Assembly (NCBI GenBank): GCA_015680685.1
Contig: MNCI01029492.1
Span: 1,388,599-1,452,598 of the forward strand
Length of the DNA: 64,000 nucleotides
Direction: 5' to 3'
Source: Gnetum montanum
Lineage: Eukaryota > Streptophyta > Gnetopsida > Gnetales > Gnetaceae
This document shows, piece after piece, positions 44,524 through 54,251 of the stretch (its first letter is position 1; each line of letters opens with the position of its first letter). Position numbers and translations under genes: made by a program. A model generated the notes under the pieces. It saw nothing but the letters and a program-made list of their open reading frames with translations. It was not told where the DNA came from and made no database searches.

Positions 44524-45586
44524 TGATGAGTGGTGAGATACCCCTACATTCAACCATACGAAACGAGCGTAGCACGCGCGATCCGGTCGAACTCCGTAGA
44601 CTAAGTGCCTAAACGCCCCATGGAACACTTAGGGTTAATCATTCGTTGTCTTCCCAGACTTACTTGTAGTTGTCACGGTGTATGGTTAAGTCCAAGGTAT
44701 ATGATTTTTATAGTCTTTTATGTTTTATGTCTCCTATGCTAACAAGGTGAAGGGTTGAGAAACTAATTACTAACTCTAACTAATGAACTAAGTCTAAGTT
44801 ACCTAGCATCAGCATCCGTTCCCACTTACCGTACACACCCTAAACTGATGCAATCGTGGCTACCAAACGCTAATCGTTACTGGGATTACCACGCGTAACG
44901 CACGTGCTCAAAGTGGTCGTACTGAGGCACTTGACTAAGAGGAAAGGGTTGAAAAAGCTAATCTAGCCTAAGTGCGATGAGCATCCGTTCCTTGATTATC
45001 CGTACACATCTTGGTGCATGACTACCACTGGGATTACCAAGCGCAGATCCTAAATACGCCACTGGGCTACCAAGTAGTCACACTGAGATTCTCGTAATCA
45101 AGTCGTACTCATTCCGCGTTGCAATGAGCATCCGTTCCTTGATTATCCGTACACATCCTTAGATGCTCGTAATCAAGTCGTACTCATTCCGCATTACTAA
45201 GAGAGAAAGCAATAAATAACATTAAATAAAATCCTATTCCATGCACTACAAGGTTTATCCAGGAAGGTCGTCTTTATTGTCGTACACAACTTGTGTTCAA
45301 GTACAATGTTGCTTGAATAAAGATCCATTCACTTTAAGACTCCTACTGCAGGCACATGGAAAATATTCTATCTTTGGAGTGATCAATCTGCCAGAGTTTC
45401 CCTACTTCTAGCCTAGGATGATGAAACAAGGGAGAGCCACCTCTTATTTATAGATATGATGGCGCACCATGATATCGCGTATGCGATATCGCAAGGGACG
45501 ACGTGATATCGCGTACGCAATATCGCATGGGATGCGATATCATGACGGCCGCGATATCACAGCCCATGCGATATCGCGTCTCATCA
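44524..45586 (-). repeat. 5' LTR of element 2
   Basis: The 1063-base LTR has at least seven GATATC/AATATC motifs between 45468 and 45577, a TATA box near 45448, and an internal duplication (44976-45200) around GAGCATCCGTTCCTTGATTA. Confidence 0.9.
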
Positions 45587-45590
45587 GGTA

Positions 45591-46640
45591 GCTTATAGCA
45601 AAAAATATTCAAGTTGAGCTGGAGAAGGAGAAGGCTATATAGAACATATTAGTGGCAAAAGCACAAAGAAATGCACATGCTAAAGCCATCACTTCCTTAG
45701 AAGAAGAGAATAAGAAATTTTTTGCTGATAATATAAAGTTGATAGATATCGAAAAGCAGAAAAATGTTCTTCAGGAAAGCATTCATCAACAGTGAGAAAA
45801 ATTCATAAAAGTCAACCAAAACATGAATAAATTGGCCAAAGAAAATTGAACACTATCAATGGGAGAAGTCCATGTTATCTGCCAGAAATCAACAATTAAA
45901 ATCAGCACATGACAAAATGATGCCAAAAAGCATAAAAGGCTTAAGGAACACTTCAAAGACCAGGTGGGCACATATAAACAAATCAATGAAAAGGAAATTT
46001 AGATGGTGAAGGCTAAGATCAATTCAATTACAACACAAAGACCAGATTGGCAGCCAATTCTAAATAGCCTTGCCCATGTACACCAAGCTAAACTTAAGAA
46101 TAAGGACTTGCGAATTGAAGACCTCATCGAGTACATGGGAGGTTAGCAAACCTTCAATATGCTAATATAGACATGTTAATAGTAGGTAAATCAAGAAATG
46201 AGTTAGAACAATAGTTAGTTGCAATCTATGCCATGTATGAGAAGGAGTTTGTAAATCAGAAGGACGCATAGCAAAAATTACATATGGCAAACTCTGAACT
46301 GGAAATCGTAAATGCTAGCTACCAAGGAAAAAAAGATGTAGCAACAAACCTGGCCCATTGAATGACTAATTATCAAGAATTGCAAAAGGTGGCCAAGGCA
46401 TTTGAAGAAGAGAGGAGGCAATTCATAGCCTGGTATGTTAACGCAAATAAGATGTTGCCACAGCTACCATGCTCATGGAAAGTATCGATGTCATCAAACA
46501 TTGCAGAATTTGCATGGATGGTACATAATCCCAAGTTAGAGGAAGAGAAACTTCAAGCACTCCTCAACCGAAACCAATTTCATAAGCTCGATGACAAAGG
46601 GAAGATGCCAATGGAGGAGCCACCACCGCCAAAAAGTTAA
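45591..46640 (+). pseudogene. ORF3 of element D, second part (coiled-coil tail)
   Basis: The frames resume after element 2 and are rich in Lys, Glu, Gln and Asn, with heptad-like stretches such as VELEKEKAI and EEENKKFFADNIKLIDIEKQ. The last open piece, 46362-46640 (92 codons), reads LQKVAKAFEEERRQFIAWYV and ends in KMPMEEPPPPKS. Stops such as those near 45639 and 45847 interrupt it. It lies about 220 bases before the polypurine tract, so ORF3 is the last ORF of the element. Confidence 0.6.
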
Positions 46641-46860
46641 AGGCTACATTGAGCTATGTCATTTTATTTTGTTTTGTTTTATTTTATTGTCAAATGTGTC
46701 CATCATGCTATGCATGATAATTTTGTAAAAGTACCACTTGAACCACAATGCAACATTCAGAGTCATGTATATAGTTAGTCATGTCAAGTTAAAATATACC
46801 TCCCAATTTTATAAGGAACTCTATCCTCCTTTTGTTTTAACTCAAGGATGAGTTTCCAGT

Positions 46861-46874
46861 GAGTCATGGGGGTA
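46861..46874 (+). promoter_or_regulatory. Polypurine tract, element D
   Basis: GAGTCATGGGGGTA lies directly before the 3' LTR, preceded by AAGGATGAGTTTCC, which matches the other family members. Confidence 0.7.
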
Positions 46875-47765
46875 TAATAAAATATTTTTTTATTAAGCCA
46901 TGATATCATAACTTTATCTACATCATCATTGATACAATGTATTGGGAGCTATGCAACCCTATAAATACCAACACATGGTTGCATCAGCAACAGAACTTTC
47001 ATTACAATCTTAGAAAAACTCTTGTATTTTGTTTTTGTAGTTTACACTTAACAATAAAGTAAATGTCTCTAATGTGGTTTTAAATAGTTGAATGAAATCT
47101 TTATTCGAGTGGATTATACTTGGGCACAGTTCATGAATGACAATAAAGATCAAGATTGTTTTCCACCATTACAACATGCGCTTAATTTCTTTGTTTTTTA
47201 CTTAGCTATTTTCTTTACTTAGTTTAATTTTAATTTTATTAATATACTTACTTTAGTATAGTTCTTTATATTTTTCAAAGCACTTTACTTTTCTATGATA
47301 ATTAATAAGGCAAAATGAGTACAACTGGTTTTGAGTGTATAAGTGTAATTGTTTGGTAATCCCAATAGTGTTATTGCTTGGTTCGCCCTATAGCATAACA
47401 CTTGGTAACCCAGGGATAGTTACATGAGCCCGAAATGTGAAAAGTAAGCCAAGAACTGCTACTCATTACCATAGGATAGAATAAATTTCCATTTCTGCTA
47501 CCGTTTAGATTTAGATTTGAATTTCCTATCTCATTACGTTTACACTTAAGAGTAAATGACACCAACAACATCAAGGTATCATCTACCTCACTTAGAATTA
47601 AACCATACATTTGCACTTCACTAACTCAAAGTGGAAAGACAATGATCACGAACCAATTATCAACTTCTAGCATACTTACATTGTCCATTCACAGATTACA
47701 ATCTAGTTGTGTGTATGCACTTGTGACTTTTATGGTGGAGTGTTAGGATGCCTAACCACTCATCA
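46875..47765 (+). repeat. 3' LTR of element D
   Basis: It begins TAATAAAATA (TG changed to TA) and ends CCACTCATCA. It has a TATA box (cctataaatacc) near 46961, an AATAAAGATC block near 47144, and three TTGGTAA/TTGGTT blocks at 47352-47412. It marks the right end of the retroelement nest. Confidence 0.8.
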
Positions 47766-48940
47766 ACAACAATCATATTACAATTTTAAAAAATGTGCTT
47801 CAATAAATTAGTCCATGATGGCTTCATTTAAAAGATCTTAGGCTATTTATTTATCTAAATTATGTATTACTTGGAGTTAATTAGATTTACAAATATATGT
47901 CCAATAGATCTTCTGAGTCTTCGAATATAATAAAGATTTATTTCGTAAATAAATTACATGTATGAAGGCTTCTAACCTTTATGGTTTATATAGAATGATA
48001 AGAAAAATTTTTGAAAAATTAATTATTTATCTCAACAACATATTTAAATGTGTAAATAGTTTGCATCAAGCCTTTCCAAATATTTTTTTGGAATGATGAT
48101 AGGTTTGTTTTTACTTTTAACTCTAAAGTTTCTAATGAGATAATTACCAAGAACAATCTTATTCATAACAAATTTAACAAGTCCTAGAAGATGTAATTAT
48201 CACAACAATTTTAAATAACAAAAAGGAGAAATGGTTGGAAAGCTTCCATTTATGCAAAAATTTGAATATTTTCATGATGTGTAAAACATCAAGGTTTCAT
48301 ATTGAGCATTTAGCTTATAGTCTGTAAGTCACAAGTTCAATTTCAAAGTAGATGCTAAGATGTTCAATTCTAGTGAACAATACTAAGTTATAAAGTTCTA
48401 ATTTGAGTGTTGGATCTCAAAAATATATGTATTAAAAATAAAAATTTAGAGTACAAAAGCATAAGAGTGTTGCAAGGAGAAGAAACTTCAAATCAACAAA
48501 AGGAAAAGTCTTAACAATTTTAAGATGCCTTTTCAGGTTTTCATTCTTATTACCAATTCTAAAAAACCTTCGCTCTAGGATAGAAAATCAAACATTCCAT
48601 AAAAAGATTAACATTGGGTGCAAAGAAAGAAGGCCCTCACCCTGTTAATAAAATCAACATTTTCAAAAGATATTATCTCTATATTTTGACCAATAGTTAC
48701 AAATGAATTATTAAGAGTTCAAATATCTTGAACATGTTATTAATTTTGAAGATTTAACATGTAATTGCCAATAGATAAACTTCCTTAATGTTTTTTATTA
48801 TGAAGAATTATTTAAAAACCATATGAATTAACAATAATTTTCTCTAAGATCTTAGGATCAAATATTTGTTTTCCCTTGGTCATTAAAGAATTCTTTGGAA
48901 CTAATTCAATTGGAACCTTCCTCAAAGGCACAATTTGTTG
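47766..48940. other. AT-rich intergenic sequence
   Basis: No gene, RNA or clear repeat is recognised. The composition is strongly AT-rich with scattered stops in all frames. Confidence 0.5.
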
Positions 48941-48943
48941 AAC

Positions 48944-49084
48944 AACAATAAAAGAAAAAAGTGGGCTAATTGTTGAAATGTACATTTATTGACAATAGTA
49001 AAAGAAAGGATGGGCTACTTGTTGAAATGTACATTTTTTAAACATCAGTAAAAAAAGGATGGGCTAATTGTTGAAATGTCAACA
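48944..49084. repeat. Three tandem copies of a ~49-base unit
   Basis: Starts are near 48944, 48992 and 49042. Each unit contains a GGGCTANTTGTTGAAATGT core (one C/A change in the middle copy). Confidence 0.8.
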
Positions 49085-49149
49085 GAAGAAATCATCGTAG
49101 GATCTATAGCATCTGTAGAAAAAATCTTAGCAGGATTTACAACATTTAT

Positions 49150-49310
49150 AGAAATAACCTTAGTAGTGTTTGTCATAGCTTGGTGTTAACACACTTGCAT
49201 AGCCTTTTTTCGCAACATAAAAGTACATGAATCAAACATATAACCCTTTTGATGACAATAGTAATATCACTTTGGAATATTATAATAAACAACCTTCTAC
49301 ACATAATCAA
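49150..49310 (-). pseudogene. Fossil zinc-knuckle segment of a LINE-type ORF1
   Basis: The minus-strand frame through VVYYNIPK, a TGA, then YYYCHQKGYMFDSC fits the C-x2-C-x4-H-x4-C knuckle of plant LINE ORF1 (DUF4283) proteins if the first Cys and the His have each become Tyr and a Trp a stop. Degenerate sequence that might belong to the upstream domain extends toward 49800 but is not convincing alone. Confidence 0.4.
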
Positions 49311-51730
49311 TTCTGCTAACACAGATGAGTTTCTAACATAAGCAAATCAAGAACTACCTCATTCATATATCAAATCATACAAAAACCACAAGTTATAGAT
49401 AGGGTTCAAAATGCTTGATTGGCCTAATTCCAGAGATAATATCCTTTTCAATTTTTTCATAAATCAATGGAAATTTTGATATTTCAACAAAACAAGAAAC
49501 CCTTTCAAATTTAGGAGATGCTAGATCAAAAGAGGAAATCCACTTTCAACTAATTAATAAAACATAATAATGATTAAAAACATCATTATCAAGGGCCTTC
49601 AAAAACATTATCGAATCAACAAATTCTACCAACAAAAATGAGCTTGATAGATAATGTGCATGAAAAATATCCAAACCTCAATTTTTCCAAACTAGATTTA
49701 AATGACTCAAAATAATTGAGGAACAAGGTAAATAACCCATAATTTACACAAAACAATACCTTTTAAAAATTTTCTGAATAATAGATTCGTATAAATCATC
49801 AAACAATTCGTACAATGACAAAGATGTAGTGGATCAACTTGAAGGAACACCTATTAAATCTGATGGCATTGCAAAAAATTCCAAATAGATTCACTAGAGA
49901 AATATCAAATCCACTAAAAATTTAGATTCGCTAAAGAAACATTAGATTCATTAAAAAAACATAAGATCTACTAAAAAACATCAAATATCAATAAAGTTAT
50001 AATTTGACTATATGTCTTGAGGATATATATTATTTTAAAAAATGTTTCAAGTTCCAATGCCACTTGACTATTATTGCGTTCATTTTTTTAGAAGAGAGTT
50101 TTCTTCTTTGCTTTGCAAAGAATCTTTTATAAGAAGTGAAAACCAATAAAGACACTTGTAAATGAGGGCAAGGCTTGATCCTTTTCCTACCCTAAAAAGA
50201 GGATTTTTTAGGATTAATTGTAGAAATGAAAACTTAAAAAGACACCTGCAACTTTTTCTATTTATATTTAGGGGTGAGAGTCTTAAACCTTAAAGGAAAT
50301 ACTAATAATAGGCAAAAAAATTCAAAGTACATCACATGCATAACACTAAGTAGAAAATACCAAAAACAACATGGAAAGGAAAAACTTTCCAAGTTTAAGA
50401 ATGTCTACTTAGATGTGAAACCTTACAATTGATATCTTGAAAAACTTTCAACATTTGTGCTTGTGTTCAGTGTGTAAATAACTAAGTTTTTTCAAAGTAT
50501 TATATTGGTCATAATTGCTAGAAATACATATGATCTAGATTTAGTCCAAAATAATGTTTTATTATTACTCTCTTCTATATAATCTACATTACTGATCCAT
50601 GTCAATTTTTCTCTATAACTTTGTAACATTATGTCATTACCAAAAAATAAAAAATAAAAAAATCAATTGGATGTTGCATAATTTATATAAATTTTTTAAT
50701 TATTAGAATCTAGCATCTTGTATAGGGTTAAAAATTACATTGAAACCTTATCTTACTTAATTTAATTTTTTGAATATCTTAAACCACCAACCTAAAACCT
50801 AAGCATATGCCTTACATGAAGCTTGAAACACAACCTATTAATTAACAAGCAAGGCATAATACTAAAATTTTTGTATAGATTAATATTTTAATCCATAAAA
50901 CATAAGATTTACAAGCTGAAAGTCATTGGTTTAAATCTCCATATGGAAGTCTACAAATCACTAGTAAACAATGTTGATGTTAATTAAAGGTTCTTCGATC
51001 CAACCAAAATATATAGAACTTTTAGCAACTTGGTTTAATCACTATTTAATCTCTCCCCTCTAGTCCATCACAAGCTAATGAAAGAATAACTTACCTAGTA
51101 AGCATGTTGTTTTGTGTATAATAAGTACCAAATTCAAATACCATTATGTTCTACTTAACTTCTAACAAAGTATTATATCAATTTTATGGCATTGCTTACT
51201 TAGTTAAATCATATAGTTTGTGGTCTACAAAGTCACAAGTTAGATTCCAAGAGTTATGCAAAGACATGTCCCCTAGGCATAGTAAAAATATGCATATGAT
51301 GACTATGACATTAAGTATAGATCACCTTAATAAATCATCATCAAATCTTTCACCTACCTTAGTAATTGATCCATTATAGATAAGATAAAAGCACCAAAAT
51401 AATTATCATAATGGCCTTGGGATATGCATAGTCCAATTCTCAAATTGAACAACCACCTAATCCCTCTCCAATCCTTATAAAATTAATTTTACCTGACAAT
51501 GAATATAATATGTATAATACAATAAAAATGTTTGATTTGGATAAGTCATAGCTTGAACTTGCAAAATTTCAAAATAAGTTACCACTTTGTTAGCAGATGT
51601 ATCAAAACTAATGCACAATGCGGTAGCTTAAACTCTAATAATTATGATGTAACTCAATTCCCTCTTGCCACCTCCGCTGCCTCACCCTTGCAAAAATCAT
51701 TTATGAAGACAATACTATAAAGTTATTTTC
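49311..51730. other. AT-rich intergenic sequence, possible LINE debris
   Basis: Simple A/T-rich sequence with short duplicated words such as CACTAAAAAA near 49910-49980. No intact gene is seen. The open frames at 51146-51379 and 51532-51720 show no family resemblance. Confidence 0.4.
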
Positions 51731-52190
51731 TATGATATAACATTATATAGGTTTTAAATATCTTGATCTCTCTTATTTTAGGTTGAAATGGTGAGTCCTA
51801 TGAGTGCGAGCGCACTGTTGGAAGAGAATTAACGTTGCCTAACAAAAGTAGTTTTCCTATAGGTAATAAGACAAAAGTTGTGACCAGAACTTGAGCAAAT
51901 CTCATGTTTTGTACTGCCCTTGTTTGTAGAAAAGTAATGTTTCTCTGACCATTTGATCAATCTGCGATACAACATTGTACAGGTTTTAAATACCTTGCGC
52001 TCCGACTTCGTTTTAGAATGAATTTCTGCGTCCTATGATTGCGCTGTAGGATAAGATTTAACGTTTCCTAACCCAAGTAGTTCTCCTATTCATAATAAGA
52101 CAAAAGTGGTGACAAGAAGTTTGGCAAATCTTATTTTTTGTGCTGCCATGTTGGTAGAAAAGTAGTGTTTCTCAGACCATTTGATAAATC
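51731..52190. repeat. Two diverged tandem copies of a ~230-base unit
   Basis: Copy one is 51731-51962 and copy two 51963-52190. Shared words are AGGTTTTAAATA, AATAAGACAAAAGT and GTAGAAAAGTA, ending with GACCATTTGAT. The unit has no coding content. Confidence 0.75.
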
Positions 52191-52364
52191 GTTGCAGAAA
52201 GAACACAATGGAGGATTGTTTAATCGGCAGAGTTGCAAAAGCTGAGAGTCGTTGAACGTTGGTACACTCCTAGCAAAATAATTAAGATTGCATTATTATT
52301 ATTTAAATTTTTTTCCACTTTTGTAACTTCCATAAGACATTTCATGCTTTTTGCGTACCCCTTC

Positions 52365-52402
52365 AAAACCCCGCCGGCCGCTGTGCGGCCGCTGTGAGAG
52401 CC
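52365..52402. other. Short GC-rich palindromic patch
   Basis: CCCCGCCGGCCGCTGTGCGGCCGCTGTG stands out in AT-rich surroundings and contains GCGGCCGC and CCGGCCG palindromes. No function is assigned. Confidence 0.5.
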
Positions 52403-52738
52403 GTAGCCTATTGGGCTGTACCAGATGCACGTGGAATAAATCAATTTGAATGCCGATTTTTTAAAAGGAGTGAAACATTGTGGATTCCGGCAGAGGAATA
52501 TTCTAAATAATGAAATTGAAGATTTTTTCAGCTTAAACAATTTGGAAATGATTTGTGAAACATGTTATCATCTAACGCTACAAGCTGCGTATGGCAAGAA
52601 TCTAGATATTTGGAATTCCCAGCAAAAATTCTTATAAGCATGCAAACGTGGCTATGTAGATCCTTGTATTTTGTCTCAGAATGCAGCACCTTAACCATTT
52701 GGGCATGGAGTTTTAAGACAAAATTTTCGATGTACTAT

Positions 52739-53010
52739 TTACACTATTATTTTGTATGCCTGTCCAGTTTGGGGTCCAAGTTTATCTAAAAAAAGTTAGA
52801 ATAACATTGAAAGGCTACAAAATTTATTTTTATAAGATGTGTTGAAAGTGAAACCTAACCACCTTACTACATGCTACTCTTAGAAGCTTATTTTTTGCCT
52901 TTGGAAGCCAAGGTTCTTCGCTAATTTATTGCCTATCGTCACAAACTCAAAAACCTTAATGCATTAGTTCAAAGACACATCTCAAAGACTCCATGAAGAA
53001 AGCGTCACTT
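52739..53010 (+). pseudogene. Fossil LINE reverse-transcriptase C-terminal segment
   Basis: The frame reads IYTIILYACPVWGPSLS and then NIERLQNLFL with stops. After a frameshift it reads PYYMLLLEAYFLPLEAKVL and FIAYRHKLKNLNAL. This order (VWG, Ile-Glu...Gln...Phe-Leu, then the LLLE...P-E block) is typical of the region after the RT domain in plant non-LTR retrotransposons. Stops and the frameshift make it a relic. The 5' RT motifs are not visible. Confidence 0.55.
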
Positions 53011-54251
53011 CATCAAGGTTTTGATTTACTCAGCAAATTGGAACATTTCTTTTGATGAGGTACATGGAAATTTTAATTGCATTCACAAATCAGTTAAAGA
53101 GAGAGTCCTTTAGAGGCTTGAGACAGTTCTTCAAAGGCTTTGGTTAAATTTAAATGGCCCAAAGAAATTGTACCTTGCACATGTCAAAGCTAACCAGTAA
53201 ATAAGTGAAGCAATTCACCTCTTAGCTATAAATCCTTTCAAGGGTACATTCTGTAGTAAGCAAAATCAGATTGTGTTCTCAGCAGCCAAGAATAGAAATT
53301 AGAAAATTTTATTACATTATTAGATCAAATGCATTGTAATAGATAATCATTCTATTAAAGTAGTTTTGCTATATATTTATGATATATATCTATTATCTAG
53401 CAGAGAGAATTCCTTATATTTTTCAAATTAATAAAATCTCAAATTGATTTACAGAGAATTCTCATGGAAAAGTGCATCTCTTCACCCAGCTGTATGACAA
53501 TAATTATTTATTTTTAGGGACAGTCTAGGTAACAAAGTAGTTAGCCTTTCAGCAAAAATCTCAGCCAAAATAATAATTTCCATGAAAAAATTAATCTCTC
53601 TTAGCCCAGCATCATCTTCATGATAATTATTTATTAACAGTGACAAAGTTCAGCCAACTGCCTCTTGCCTCTTAACTATAAAGCTCTTCCTTAGCTATTA
53701 CAATGACAGAAAAACAGTGTCACTCGAAGGACTCTCTTAAGATGGGGCTAGTAGTTGGCCTCTTAGCCAAAATCAACCATGAGATGTATATAAACTATGT
53801 CCAATAAATGTTTACCATGAGATGTATATAAACTATGTGCAATACATCTGATGGGTCTTTGGAAGAAATAAAATACCTGTAAATTAAGTTTTCCTTTTAG
53901 AATTGAGAAGAAATCACATCCCCCTTAATTATTGCTCAAATTTGATTCACATCCCCCTTAAAAATTGAGAGGGAAGTCCAGTAGTATGAAACATTCAGAG
54001 TGTGACATAAGCACTACCTCAACAACAATGGCCTCATATTTACAAGGGGTAGGGACTGTTACGGTAGATCCATGGCTGCAAGCGAAGTTTAAGAAGAAAA
54101 CATGTCACGTAAACCCCAACCAAAGCCAACAAGGGCCTCATATCTACATATTTGGGTACAGGGGCTGGTACAATGTGGCTTAACGAAAGGCTCCACCACC
54201 AGCTCTACCACCCAGAAAGATCAGAGAAGAGATGCAGAACAGAAGATAAAG
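53011..54251. other. Intergenic sequence downstream of the LOR gene
   Basis: A 38-base direct repeat (53776-53813 and 53814-53851, core CCATGAGATGTATATAAACTATG) lies here. The minus-strand word TAATAAAT near 53629-53636 could serve as a polyadenylation signal for the LOR gene. No gene is supported. The frame 53965-54183 lacks an ATG at its listed start and is unrecognised. Confidence 0.4.

Larger units (their letters stand above)
38258..45586 (-). mobile_element. Gag-only LTR element 2 (antisense, non-autonomous)
   Basis: It has the same plan as element 1: LTRs 38258-39256 and 44524-45586, primer site 44505-44522, polypurine tract 39257-39270, gag and protease remnant, and no RT or integrase. 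The target duplicate is GGTA (38254-38257 and 45587-45590), four bases. It interrupts ORF3 of element D. The sequence is very similar to element 1 throughout, except for an assembly gap at 40049-40098. Confidence 0.9.

Noticed and set aside
29057-45586. CRISPR-like or phage-like arrays suggested by repeated palindromes
   Set aside because: The repeats are LTR U3 palindromes in plant retrotransposons. No spacers or associated genes.
52220-52540. 106-codon minus-strand frame with GYGSHSGRTAAGG
   Set aside because: Not recognised. It spans the odd GC patch and degenerate flanks, so coding is not supported.
53965-54183. Possible exon with TVTVDPWLQ, reminiscent of a starch-branching-enzyme block
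   Set aside because: The similarity is only a few residues, the frame starts at TTG, and no further enzyme blocks follow.
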